From positions 1 to 64,000 of the forward strand of contig CACJPL010000007.1 of NCBI GenBank assembly GCA_902595285.1: a stretch of 64,000 bases of DNA, read 5' to 3'. This document shows positions 55,905 through 64,000 of the stretch, piece by piece; position 1 is the stretch's first letter, and each line of letters opens with the position of its first letter. This stretch comes from an uncultured Pelagibacteraceae bacterium (GTDB lineage Bacteria; Pseudomonadota; Alphaproteobacteria; Pelagibacterales; Pelagibacteraceae). The notes beneath the pieces are model-generated. The model was not told the DNA's origin, did not search any database, and worked only from the letters and a program-made list of their open reading frames with translations. The translations under genes and the position numbers were made by a program.

Positions 55905-56792
55905 TTACTTCTTAAGCTGGCCTCTGTGCTTTTGAATTCGTTGTCCGTACTGCTGTGTGACCCTATCAAAAATAATTGCTAGAGCTACAATTGCTAAACC
56001 ATTCATCATTCCAAGTGCTAAATATTGGTTAGAAATAGCCTGTAAAATAGGAACTCCTAATCCTTTTACACCTATCATTGAAGCAATTACTACCATTGCT
56101 AGAGCCATCATAATCGTCTGATTAATTCCAGCAAAAATGGTTGGTAAAGAAAGCGGGATCTGAACTGATCTTAATTTTTGCATTGGGGTTGCCCCAAAAG
56201 CCTCGCTAGCCTCTAAAGTCTCTTTATCAACTTCTCGAATTCCAAGGTTTGTTAATCTAACAATTGGAGGTAGAGCATAAATGCAAACAGCAAGTAATCC
56301 TGGAACTTTACCAATACCAAGAAGCATAATTATTGGAATCAAATATACGAAGCTTGGTATTGTTTGCATCATATCTAAAACAGGTAAAATTGCTTTTTCT
56401 GCTCTAGCAGATTTTGACATTAAAACTCCAATTGGAATTCCCACAACAATGCAAACTAATGTCGAAACGGAAATGATTGCAACTGTAGCCATACAATTTT
56501 TCCACATACCAAAATAACCAATTACAATAAAACAAACTACTGTTCCAATGACTAGCTTAATACTTCTTGATCCAATCCAAGCTAATAAAGCAAATACACC
56601 AATTACTAAAGGCCATGGACTGTTTACTAATAATTTTTCTAACCAAATTAAAAAATGTAACAGTGGATCAAAAAAACCCTCAATCCCATCTCCATAAGCT
56701 CTTGAAAATTCTTTGAAACTAGAGTCAATTCCTTTTTTAAGCTCTCTAAGAGCCGTTCTATCCATTACAGGAATTTTATTAAAGAAGTCCAT
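55905..56792 (-). CDS. Betaine-type ABC transporter permease
   Basis: A 295-aa ProW/OpuAB-family permease with TIPSFVYLIPIIMLLGIGKVP-type membrane segments and an EAA loop (ETLEASEAFGATPMQKLRSV). It is a single-domain permease, unlike the duplicated one at 29705. A binding protein gene precedes it and the MetF-like and DmdA-like genes follow. No ATPase gene lies within or next to the operon. Confidence 0.88.
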   Translation of the reverse strand: MDFFNKIPVMDRTALRELKKGIDSSFKEFSRAYGDGIEGFFDPLLHFLIWLEKLLVNSPWPLVIGVFALLAWIGSRSIKLVIGTVVCFIVIGYFGMWKNCMATVAIISVSTLVCIVVGIPIGVLMSKSARAEKAILPVLDMMQTIPSFVYLIPIIMLLGIGKVPGLLAVCIYALPPIVRLTNLGIREVDKETLEASEAFGATPMQKLRSVQIPLSLPTIFAGINQTIMMALAMVVIASMIGVKGLGVPILQAISNQYLALGMMNGLAIVALAIIFDRVTQQYGQRIQKHRGQLKK

Positions 56793-56804
56793 AATTTTTA
56801 TTTA

Positions 56805-56830
56805 ATCAAACCCGCCGAAGCGGGTTTGAT
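56805..56830 (-). promoter_or_regulatory. Intercistronic hairpin with TTCG loop between binding protein and permease
   Basis: On the minus strand ATCAAACCCGC and GCGGGTTTGAT form a perfect 11-bp stem closed by TTCG, an especially stable tetraloop. It stands 11 bases after the binding-protein stop and 12 bases before the permease start, with no long T-run. Such structures protect the upstream mRNA or partially terminate, giving more binding protein than permease. Confidence 0.75.
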
Positions 56831-56841
56831 AATATTTTTAA

Positions 56842-57852
56842 TTAAAGTGCTTTTTTGATTTTTTTTGCAGCATCACTTGAAACCCATTTACTCCAAACAC
56901 TTTCTTGTGTTTTTAGGAATTCAATTGCAGCATCAGCACCTTCTGCTTGGTTTTCACCCATCCAAACTAACATACCGTTCATAACTGGACCTGGGTATGT
57001 TCTCTTCTTAAAGTATTCCATACCAGCACTTCCAGCTGTATTTTTGAAATTGTCAGTTACGATTGTGTAAACTTCAGATTTTGTCCATGAAGTTGCTTTA
57101 GGGTCTCCACATTCTTGTTCTGGTAAAACTATACATTTATCCCAGTTATCTTTTCCACCCCAAGCTCCCATATCTACAGCTCTCATATCATATTTACCAA
57201 TGATAGCTGTTGGTGACCAATAGTAACCAAACCAGTTTTCACCTCGCTCAGCAGCTTTAGCAATTGAACCATCTAATCCTGCAGCAGAACCTGTTTCAAC
57301 AATAGCCCAACCTTTTGCTTCCATGTCAAAAGCTTTGTAAAGATTTCTATTACTTAGCTCACAGTTCCAACCTGGAGGACAAATATGAAAACCACCTTTT
57401 GATGGATCTTCTGGATGAGGAAACAGATCTGGTCTTGCTAAAATTGCTTCAGCAGTTGTTAGCTCTGGATGTTTTTTAAGTGTGTGAGGTAATACCCACC
57501 ATCCTTCACCCAAACCAGTAATCGGCGCTTTATTAAGTGAGTGCATTTTTCCTTCGTCAACAGCTTTATTCAAAGCGATGATAGCAGCGTTTGCCCAAAA
57601 TTCTGGAGCAACATCTGGCTCACCTTTTTCTTGCATAGATGTAAACGTAGGCATTGTAGCACCTGGTACTAATTCTACTGAACATCCATAACCTTCTTCT
57701 AATATGATCTTATCAACTTCAGCCATAAAGTTTGCTGAAGCCCAGTTCATATTAGCAATCGTTATATTTCCACAAGCTGCATTTGCAACACTTCCAAAAG
57801 AAGTAAGACCAAACACAACAGCTAGTGAAAGAAGTATTCTTTTAATCTTCAT
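56842..57852 (-). CDS. Betaine-type periplasmic binding protein
   Basis: A 336-aa ProX/OpuAC-family protein with signal peptide MKIKRILLSLAVVFGLTSFG and cleavage near ANA. I choose the ATG at 57852, preceded by GGGAGA, over the ATG at 57876. The mature part shows several Trp (NMNWASANFM, EGWWVLPH, GYYWSPTA) able to cage a methylated cation, and pairs of cysteines (HICPPGWNC; KCIVLPEQEC). It is co-transcribed with a permease and two THF enzymes, suggesting import of a compound that is then demethylated, such as DMSP, a betaine or choline. Confidence 0.86.
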   Translation of the reverse strand: MKIKRILLSLAVVFGLTSFGSVANAACGNITIANMNWASANFMAEVDKIILEEGYGCSVELVPGATMPTFTSMQEKGEPDVAPEFWANAAIIALNKAVDEGKMHSLNKAPITGLGEGWWVLPHTLKKHPELTTAEAILARPDLFPHPEDPSKGGFHICPPGWNCELSNRNLYKAFDMEAKGWAIVETGSAAGLDGSIAKAAERGENWFGYYWSPTAIIGKYDMRAVDMGAWGGKDNWDKCIVLPEQECGDPKATSWTKSEVYTIVTDNFKNTAGSAGMEYFKKRTYPGPVMNGMLVWMGENQAEGADAAIEFLKTQESVWSKWVSSDAAKKIKKAL

Positions 57853-58081
57853 TATATCTCCCAACATTTGATTCATTTAAAAGTTAAATTGAACATATCG
57901 AGGCCAATAATGCAAATTTAATTCAACTATTGGTTGCAGTAAAATTGTCTTTAACTGACCAAAATTTTTGTTTAGAATTTTAGTATGATTTTTTCTGCAA
58001 ATTTTTTTTTCAAAGAATTTGTTTATATTTTAAATTGCAAAACTGTTTTTCAACAAATCATAATTAGAGAAAGATAATTTT

Positions 58082-58124
58082 AAGCCTCGATTAATTTTTT
58101 AATTAATTAAAAAAAAGGAGGTTT
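58082..58124 (+). promoter_or_regulatory. Putative SAM-V-like riboswitch / RBS-sequestering leader
   Basis: AAGCCTC (58082-58088) can pair, with one G-U, to GAGGTTT (58118-58124), which includes most of the strong GGAGG ribosome site just before the ATG. Between them ATTAATT (58090-58096) and AATTAAT (58101-58107) make a 7-bp hairpin, followed by a run of eight A. The A-run next to a U-rich helix recalls the triple-helix pseudoknots of SAM-II/SAM-V. SAM-V is known in Pelagibacter upstream of bhmT and metY, and bhmT is the second gene here. The match to the SAM-V consensus is from memory. Confidence 0.5.
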
Positions 58125-59312
58125 ATGAATTTAAATAAAAAATTATCAGACATCTTAGATCCCAATAAAATAGAAGTTGTTAAAAATCCTATAGAGAAAG
58201 CTCATGGATTACCTAATGAATGTTATTTGAACAATGATTATTTAGAGTTTGAGAAAGAAAAAATATTTAAAAATAATTGGACGATGATTGGGGTTTCAAG
58301 TTCTGTACCAAAACCAGGCGATGCAAAACCTTTTAATCTTTTAGGAATACCAATACTAATAGTTAGAAACAAAGTGAATGAAGTAAAAGTTTTTCATAAT
58401 GTTTGTAGTCATAGAGGTTTCAAATTAGTTGATCAGGAATGTAAATTAAAAAATGTAATAAGATGCCCTTATCATTCTTGGTCCTATGATTTTAATGGAA
58501 AATTAACTGTTACTCCACATATAGGAGGACTAGGAAAGCATGAGGTTGAAGGGTTCGATAAAAACAAGAGCAACTTAAAAGAAATTAAATCAAATATTTG
58601 GATGGATTTAATTTTTATTAATATTAATTCTAATGCAAAACCATTTGAAGATTTTATTAAACCTCTAGAGGATAGATGGTCTAAGTTTATTTCTAAAAAA
58701 GATCAAAAATTAATAAGACATTCAACTGATAACGGATATTTTAATATAACCGTAAATAGTAATTGGAAATTTGCAATTGAGAATTATTGTGAAAGCTATC
58801 ATTTGCCGTGGATACATCCAGAACTTAATAAAGTTTCAAATATTTCAGATCACTATCATATTGAAGATGAGAATTTTAATTTTTCAGGACAAGGAAGTAA
58901 TAAATATTCACAACAGTTTGATGGAAACATTAAATTTAAATGTTTTCCCAATTGGCCAACTCAACTTTCTGAAAAATCTGAATATGTATCGTTATATCCA
59001 AACGTAATGTTAGGAATACATATTGATCATTTTTATGCATTTTGGTTAGAGCCAATTTCTAACAACCAAACTAAAGAACATTTTGAATTATATTATATTG
59101 GAGATGAAAGTGCTTCTAGTGATGAGTTTAAGGATATAAGAGAAAAAAATTTTGCATTTTGGCAAGAAGTTATGAATGAAGATGTAACTGCAATAGAAGG
59201 AATGCAAAAGGGGCGAAATTCCCCAGCTTACAATGGTGGGAATTTTTCACCTGTAATGGATACTCCTACTTTGATGTTTCATAAGTGGGTTGCAACCAAC
59301 TTAACAAAATGA
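58125..59312 (+). CDS. Rieske non-heme iron oxygenase alpha subunit
   Basis: A 395-aa oxygenase with a Rieske [2Fe-2S] site, C94/H96 and C114/H117 (NVCSHRG and RCPYHSW), and a mononuclear iron site with H226 and H231 in ENYCESYHLPWIHPE. The family includes glycine betaine (GbcA), stachydrine and carnitine oxygenases and choline monooxygenase. It would need a reductase not in this window. It leads the operon with bhmT, a DMGDH-like gene, a methyltransferase and an M24 gene. GBT demethylation to dimethylglycine is the leading guess, proline betaine the alternative. Confidence 0.85.
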   Translation: MNLNKKLSDILDPNKIEVVKNPIEKAHGLPNECYLNNDYLEFEKEKIFKNNWTMIGVSSSVPKPGDAKPFNLLGIPILIVRNKVNEVKVFHNVCSHRGFKLVDQECKLKNVIRCPYHSWSYDFNGKLTVTPHIGGLGKHEVEGFDKNKSNLKEIKSNIWMDLIFININSNAKPFEDFIKPLEDRWSKFISKKDQKLIRHSTDNGYFNITVNSNWKFAIENYCESYHLPWIHPELNKVSNISDHYHIEDENFNFSGQGSNKYSQQFDGNIKFKCFPNWPTQLSEKSEYVSLYPNVMLGIHIDHFYAFWLEPISNNQTKEHFELYYIGDESASSDEFKDIREKNFAFWQEVMNEDVTAIEGMQKGRNSPAYNGGNFSPVMDTPTLMFHKWVATNLTK

Positions 59313-59323
59313 GAGGTTAAATT

Positions 59324-60364
59324 ATGAAAAAAGATCTAATTACAAGATTAAATGAAGGTCCAATCATGTGTGCAGAAGGATATCTTTTTGCAATGGAAAG
59401 AAGAGGTTATCTTTCAGCAGGGCCATTTGTTCCAGAAGTAGTTTTAGAACATCCGGAGGTAGTAACCCAATTACATAGAGAATTTATCAGAGCAGGCTCA
59501 GATGTTGTTCAAGCATTTACTTACTATGGTCATAGAGAAAAGCTTCGAATAATTGGTAAAGAACATTTGTTAGAACCAATGCAAAAAAATGCACTTAAAA
59601 TTGCAAAGGATGCTGCTGCTGAGTTCAAAGATTTAGACTTGATGGTTTGCGGAGATGTTGCAAACACAAATGTATTTGATCCTGGTGATGCAAATACTCA
59701 TAAACAGTGTCAACAAATGTATGAAGAACAAGTTGCTTGGGCAAAAGAAGCTGGTGTTGATTTTGTTATTGCCGAAACAATAAGTTGGACTGACGAAATG
59801 AAAATTGCATTAAAAGCAATTAAAGATGCTGGACTTATTGCAGTTTGTAATTTTGCAATCCCTAGAGGGGATAAAACTAGAGAAGGTCATAGTGCTGAGG
59901 ATGCATGTAAGATGATGGAGGATTTAGGCGCTGATGTCGTTGGATTAAATTGTTACAGAGGACCAGAGATGACAATGAAACTTTTAAAAAAAGTTAGAGA
60001 TAAAGTTTCATGCCATGTATCAGGACTTCCTGTTCCTTATAGAACTACTGAAGAAGAACCTGGTTTCTTGAATATCACTGATCATGGATGTGACTGTATT
60101 CCAGGTGGAAATGCATTTCCAGTTGCTTTAGACAACTTATTTTGTAACAGATTTGAAATGGCAGAATTTGCAAAAGATTGTGTAAAAAATAAAATAAATT
60201 TTATTGGTATATGTTGTGGTGCTGAAGCTCACCACGTTAGAGAAATGTCAGTTGCGATTGGAAAGAAACCAATTTCAATGAAATATATGCCTGACATGAG
60301 CAAACATTTTCATCACGGTACTGATAAATCTTTGAAAAAAGTAAACAAGGAAATTAAATATTAA
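59324..60364 (+). CDS. bhmT: Betaine-homocysteine S-methyltransferase
   Basis: A 346-aa zinc-dependent methyltransferase of the homocysteine S-methyltransferase family, moving a methyl group from glycine betaine to homocysteine to give methionine and dimethylglycine. The three zinc cysteines are visible as C210 (GLNCYRG) and C297/C298 (GICCGAE). Length is usual for bacterial BHMT. It is 11 bases after the Rieske gene, and its stop overlaps the next start by one base. Confidence 0.9.
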   Translation: MKKDLITRLNEGPIMCAEGYLFAMERRGYLSAGPFVPEVVLEHPEVVTQLHREFIRAGSDVVQAFTYYGHREKLRIIGKEHLLEPMQKNALKIAKDAAAEFKDLDLMVCGDVANTNVFDPGDANTHKQCQQMYEEQVAWAKEAGVDFVIAETISWTDEMKIALKAIKDAGLIAVCNFAIPRGDKTREGHSAEDACKMMEDLGADVVGLNCYRGPEMTMKLLKKVRDKVSCHVSGLPVPYRTTEEEPGFLNITDHGCDCIPGGNAFPVALDNLFCNRFEMAEFAKDCVKNKINFIGICCGAEAHHVREMSVAIGKKPISMKYMPDMSKHFHHGTDKSLKKVNKEIKY

Positions 60365-62769
60365 TGGAAAAGCATGCCAAAGTAGTAATCATAGGAGGTG
60401 GTGTAGTAGGGTGCTCTATACTTTATCATCTATCTAAATTTGGATTAAAGGATTGTATTTTACTTGAGAGAAATGAACTAACATCAGGTTCTTCTTGGCA
60501 TGCTGCAGGAAATGTTCATGTAATTTCTTCTGACCCTAATATTTCTAGGATGATGGCTTACACAATAGGTTTATATAAAGAGATTGAAAAAGAGTCTGGT
60601 CACTCAACTGGATTTAAACCTAGCGGGGGTTTTTATTTAGCTTCAAATGAGGTGTGGGCAGACTATTTAAAGAGGGAAAGATCAAAAGCAAGATACATGG
60701 GGCTGGACCAAGAATTTATTTCTCTTGAAGAGGTAAAAAAGAAACATCCATTAATTGATCCGTCTAGATACTTGCTTGCATTATGGGATCCTATTGATGG
60801 TGAAGTTGATCCATCAGGAGTTACGTATGCTTTTGCAAAAGCTGCAAAAGTTCATGGTGGAAAATATTACACTCACACTGTTGTTAAAGATACGAAACAA
60901 AAAAAAGATGGGTCATGGGAAGTATTTACTGACAAAGGAAACATTAATGCTGAAATAGTAATTAATGCGGGTGGTTTGTGGGCAAGAGAAGTTGGCCAAC
61001 TAGCTGGGATTAATCTTCCAGTACAACCAATGGAGCATCATTATTTAATCACTGAACCTATTCCAGAAATTGAAGCAATGGGCGATCAAAGATTGCCTAT
61101 AGGAACAGATTTTGAAGGAAATATTTACTTTAGACAAGAAGGAAAGGGAATGTTGCTTGGAACCTATGAGCCAAAATCAACTCCTTGGAAAGTAGAAGGT
61201 ACACCAATGAATTTTGGTCATGAATTATTGGAGCCAAAATTAGATAATATTGAAGATAGACTGGCAATTGGTTTTGAAAGAATGCCAGCGCTAGAACGTG
61301 CAGGTATTAAGAATATAGTTAATGGACCTTTTACTTTTGGTCCAGATGGAAGTCCTCTGATTGGTCCAGTTCCAGGAATGAAAAATTATTGGGTTGCGGT
61401 TGGTGTTATGGCTGGTTTCTGTCAAGGTGGTGGTGTTGGAAAATGTATTGCTGAATGGATTATTGATGGTGAACCTTCTATTGATGTTTGGGCAATGGAT
61501 GTTGCTCGTTTTGGAGATTATGCTTCACCTCAGTATGGAACCATTAAATCTTCAGAAAATTATGAGCGAAGATTTATTATGACTTTTCCAAATGAAACTT
61601 TACCAAAAGGAAGAAAACAAAAAACTACTGCACTTTATGATCGTTTTGTAAATCAAGGTGCTGTTATGGGAGATAGTTTTGGATTGGAAAATGTTTTGTG
61701 GTTTGCAAACAATAAAGAAGATGCTCACGAAGAGCCTACTATTAAAAGATCTAGGTCACACGACTATGTTTCAAAAGAAGTTATTAATGTAAGAGAAAAT
61801 GTTGGTTTAATCGAGGTTGCTAACTTTTCAAAACATGAATTCAAAGGTCCTGATGCTAGAAAATTTTTAGATCACATAATGGCTGGAAGACTTCCACAAC
61901 CTGGAAGAATATCTTTAACCCCAATGTTGTCATATAGAGGAAAGTTATGTGGTGATTTAACGGTTGCTTGTTTAGATGAGAATGAATTTATGGTATTTGG
62001 ATCTGGTGCTGCTCAAGAAATGCATAGACGTTGGTTTGAGAGTCATTTAGATAACTTTAATTTAAGTTATTCCAATAGATCTGACGAGTATCATGGTTTG
62101 TCTATTGCAGGACCTAACTCAAGGAAAGTTTTAGAAAAAATTGTAAGAGACGATGTTTCAAATGAAAAATTTAAATTTAGAAATTCTAGAAGAATGTTTG
62201 TTGGAGGAGTTCCAGCAATAATAAATAGAATTTCATTTACTGGCGAACTCGGATATGAAATTTATGTAGCACCTCACTATCAACTAAAACTTTATGAAGA
62301 ATTAATGGAAGCTGGAAAAGAATTTAATATTAAACCTTTTGGTGGAAGAGCATTAATGTCAATGAGATTGGAGAAAAATTGGGGAGCTTGGACTTTAGAT
62401 TATAGACCAGATTTTACAGCAAAAGAGACAGGCTTAGATGCTTTTATTAATTGGGATAAAGAGTTTATTGGCAAAGAAAATGCACAAAAGGAAAACTCTT
62501 CAAACAAACTTATACCTTTAATTGTTGAAACCAATGATATTGATGTAACAAATAACGAGGCTGTTATGAATGGAGATCAAAGCATTGGTTATGTAACCTC
62601 AGGTGGTTTTGCTCACTTTGTAAATAAAAGTGTAGCATTTACTTTTGTTGATCAGGAAAAAATTAAATCTGAAAATAAAGTTCAAGTAGAGATAAATGGA
62701 GATTTATTTAATTGTTCAATTATTAAAGAACCACTTTATGATCCAAGTGGCCAAAAAATGAGAAGCTAA
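60364..62769 (+). CDS. Dimethylglycine dehydrogenase-like protein (FAD + GcvT)
   Basis: An 801-aa two-domain protein: an FAD-binding DAO half (VVIIGGGVVGCSILYHLSK; SSWHAAGNVH, with H46 at the covalent-flavin position of DMGDH/SDH) and a C-terminal GcvT half from about residue 430. It would oxidise dimethylglycine (or sarcosine) and pass formaldehyde to THF. Coupling to bhmT (TAATG) supports dimethylglycine as substrate. Its stop overlaps the methyltransferase start. Confidence 0.87.
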   Translation: MEKHAKVVIIGGGVVGCSILYHLSKFGLKDCILLERNELTSGSSWHAAGNVHVISSDPNISRMMAYTIGLYKEIEKESGHSTGFKPSGGFYLASNEVWADYLKRERSKARYMGLDQEFISLEEVKKKHPLIDPSRYLLALWDPIDGEVDPSGVTYAFAKAAKVHGGKYYTHTVVKDTKQKKDGSWEVFTDKGNINAEIVINAGGLWAREVGQLAGINLPVQPMEHHYLITEPIPEIEAMGDQRLPIGTDFEGNIYFRQEGKGMLLGTYEPKSTPWKVEGTPMNFGHELLEPKLDNIEDRLAIGFERMPALERAGIKNIVNGPFTFGPDGSPLIGPVPGMKNYWVAVGVMAGFCQGGGVGKCIAEWIIDGEPSIDVWAMDVARFGDYASPQYGTIKSSENYERRFIMTFPNETLPKGRKQKTTALYDRFVNQGAVMGDSFGLENVLWFANNKEDAHEEPTIKRSRSHDYVSKEVINVRENVGLIEVANFSKHEFKGPDARKFLDHIMAGRLPQPGRISLTPMLSYRGKLCGDLTVACLDENEFMVFGSGAAQEMHRRWFESHLDNFNLSYSNRSDEYHGLSIAGPNSRKVLEKIVRDDVSNEKFKFRNSRRMFVGGVPAIINRISFTGELGYEIYVAPHYQLKLYEELMEAGKEFNIKPFGGRALMSMRLEKNWGAWTLDYRPDFTAKETGLDAFINWDKEFIGKENAQKENSSNKLIPLIVETNDIDVTNNEAVMNGDQSIGYVTSGGFAHFVNKSVAFTFVDQEKIKSENKVQVEINGDLFNCSIIKEPLYDPSGQKMRS

Positions 62770-63395
62770 TGGCTCAAAAAGACGTAGGAAATAAAATTCC
62801 AATTTATAAGCTTAAAACTACTGATGAAGTTATGAAGTACTACGATGAGTGGGGCGACAAAGATAAATATAATAAAGACATGGTTGATTGGAACTATACA
62901 GGACCTAAAGAAACTGCAGAAACATTTAACAAATATGAGAAAAATAAAGATACTTTAATTTTTGATGCTGGATGTGGAACAGGTTTAGTCGGATTGGAAC
63001 TTAAAAAATATAGTTTTAAAAATTTTCATGGAGCCGATTTATCCCAGACTTTATTAGACACTGTTCCAAAAGACCTTTATCAAAAATTAGTAAAGGTTGA
63101 TTTAAATAAACAAATAGAGGTTGAGGACAACTTTTATGGCGGAGTTATGTGTGTTGGAACATTTACTTTTGGGCATGTAAAACCAAATGCATTAGATGAA
63201 TTTATAAGAATAACAAAACCAGGTGGTTTAATTTGCTTCACGATTAATGAAGGAATTCATGAAGAGTATGGTTTTGATAAAAAAATTGATATACTCAAAG
63301 ATAGCAAGAAATGGGAAGAAGTGGAATTTTTTAAATCTGACTATATTGCGAGCAAAGATGTTAACGCATGGTTAGGGTTGTATAGGGTATTATGA
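62769..63395 (+). CDS. SAM-dependent methyltransferase
   Basis: A 208-aa class I methyltransferase with motif I LIFDAGCGTGLVGLEL and a later RITKPGGLICFTINEG (motifs resembling post-II/III). It is coupled to the DMGDH-like gene and overlaps the M24 gene by four bases (ATGA). A methyltransferase in an otherwise demethylating operon is notable. The acceptor is unknown. Confidence 0.83.
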   Translation: MAQKDVGNKIPIYKLKTTDEVMKYYDEWGDKDKYNKDMVDWNYTGPKETAETFNKYEKNKDTLIFDAGCGTGLVGLELKKYSFKNFHGADLSQTLLDTVPKDLYQKLVKVDLNKQIEVEDNFYGGVMCVGTFTFGHVKPNALDEFIRITKPGGLICFTINEGIHEEYGFDKKIDILKDSKKWEEVEFFKSDYIASKDVNAWLGLYRVL

Positions 63396-64000
63396 GGTTT
63401 AGTAGAAAAATAGCTCCTGAGATAAAACTAAGACAAAATTTTATTACCAAAAAAAGATTAAGAGAAGATGAGATTGATTTTGATAAATTAAGATCATATC
63501 GTTTAGATAGGGTCAGAAAAGAATTAGTAAAAAACAATTTAGAGGCTTGTATTCTCTTTGATCCAGTGAATGTTCGTTATGCTTTAGATACTGTGAACAT
63601 GAGTGTCTATAATATGCATAATTTAACAAGATATTGTTTTGTACCGGTCAATGGACCAACAATTCTTTATGAGTATTTTAATTGTGAAATATTATCGAAG
63701 CATTTAAATCTAATTGATGAAATAAGACCAGCAATTACATGGGATTATTTTAGTAATGGAGACCAAGCAGACAATCAATTATTAAAATGGATAAATGAAG
63801 TTAAAGAATTATCAAAAAATTATTTTAAAACTAAAAAAATTGCAATCGATGTTTTAAATGGTCCTGCGGTTACAGCTTTAAATAAAGAAGGAATTGAAGT
63901 TGTAGATGCAAAATTGATTTTAGAACAAGCAAGAGTAATAAAATCACCTGATGAATTGACTTGTATGAAAGCAGCAATAGAAGTTGCAGAAAAAGGTGTA
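63392..64000 (+). CDS. M24 peptidase/creatinase family protein, DddP-like, cut by window end
   Basis: An ATG at 63392 opens a frame continuing past the window edge (203 codons visible). The visible N-terminal domain has the pattern ACILFDPVNVRYALDTVNM with HNLTRYCFVPVNGP and DYFSNGDQ, recalling creatinase-type M24 proteins and in particular DMSP lyase DddP. The catalytic metal-binding half is outside the window, so the activity cannot be assigned. It is last in the visible Rieske-bhmT operon. Confidence 0.75.
   Translation, partial: MRFSRKIAPEIKLRQNFITKKRLREDEIDFDKLRSYRLDRVRKELVKNNLEACILFDPVNVRYALDTVNMSVYNMHNLTRYCFVPVNGPTILYEYFNCEILSKHLNLIDEIRPAITWDYFSNGDQADNQLLKWINEVKELSKNYFKTKKIAIDVLNGPAVTALNKEGIEVVDAKLILEQARVIKSPDELTCMKAAIEVAEKGV

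Noticed and set aside
57904..57933. CCAATA/TATTGG repeat in the divergent region before the Rieske operon
   Set aside because: Arms of six bases separated by 18 are expected by chance in such AT-rich DNA; no supporting second copy seen.
57877..58081. Possible tRNA, glycine riboswitch or small gene in the 248-base divergent region
   Set aside because: No cloverleaf or glycine-switch core was found, and no frame of notable length with a start and ribosome site.
1..64000. CRISPR arrays, insertion sequences, prophage, attachment sites, rRNA or tRNA
   Set aside because: No regular direct repeats, transposase or integrase frames, or RNA gene patterns were seen anywhere in the window.

Overview
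The window is strongly AT-rich, almost wall-to-wall coding, with gaps under 300 bases, many 1-13 base gene overlaps and no mobile elements, CRISPR arrays, rRNA or tRNA that I could find. Gene content (ammonium transporter beside a GlxBCD/MgsABC-type glutamate synthase set, trimethylamine monooxygenase, TMAO demethylase, several glycine-betaine-type ABC systems, four-subunit sarcosine oxidase, betaine-homocysteine methyltransferase) and the streamlined style point to a marine SAR11 alphaproteobacterium (Pelagibacter-like). This is inference from gene families, not from a database match.

Layout. 1-11.3 kb: housekeeping and amino-acid genes (a ureohydrolase plus aldehyde dehydrogenase, ArgE-type deacylase, CsaA, LysE exporter, aconitase, a YfgM/BamB-like envelope pair, a cupin-like protein, ZapE, YjbQ). 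11.3-17.1 kb (minus strand): photolyase, a diaminopropionate-ammonia-lyase-like enzyme, a type III glutamine synthetase/GMA synthetase, two tiny membrane proteins and an Amt ammonium transporter. 17.2-26.5 kb (minus): a glutamate/N-methylglutamate synthase trio, a second glutamine-synthetase-like enzyme, an FAD oxidase, a MarR-like regulator and a DUF1989-GcvT fusion that fits TMAO demethylase (Tdm). 26.6-37.7 kb: the putative TMAO transporter (TmoX, V, W) interrupted by a MORN protein and a membrane protein, then glycerol kinase, a GpsA-like dehydrogenase, trimethylamine monooxygenase (Tmm, divergent), an iron-type alcohol dehydrogenase and a class I amidotransferase. 37.7-44.6 kb: formate-THF ligase and the soxBDAG (or mgdABCD) operon. 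44.6-49.6 kb: EamA transporter, two hypotheticals, Asp/Glu racemase, cold-shock protein, GNAT, PurK and PurE. 49.7-53.7 kb: an uncharacterised operon (M19 dipeptidase, 553-aa unknown, DUF3726 protein, 55-aa zinc-ribbon protein) facing a Yip1-like membrane protein. 53.8-57.9 kb (minus): a betaine-type binding protein and permease, with no ATPase, joined to a MetF-like and a DmdA-like THF demethylase. 58.1-64 kb (plus): Rieske oxygenase, BHMT, dimethylglycine dehydrogenase-like protein, methyltransferase and the start of an M24/DddP-like protein, led by a possible SAM-V-like riboswitch.

How it works together. Most of the window serves the import and stepwise demethylation of methylated amines and osmolytes. 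TMA is oxidised to TMAO by Tmm, TMAO is imported by TmoXVW and split by Tdm; methylamine nitrogen would be captured by a GMA synthetase and an MgsABC-type synthase; glycine betaine goes to dimethylglycine, sarcosine and glycine through BHMT and/or the Rieske enzyme, the DMGDH-like protein and SoxBDAG. Released methyl groups enter tetrahydrofolate through GcvT-type domains and leave through MetF-like and Fhs enzymes. The conspicuous gap is a dimethylamine mono-oxygenase (DmmDABC), which is not in this window. The least explained parts are the DmdA-like/MetF-like transporter operon without an ATPase, the dipeptidase-553aa-DUF3726-zinc-ribbon operon, and the RBS-sequestering leader of the Rieske/BHMT operon.
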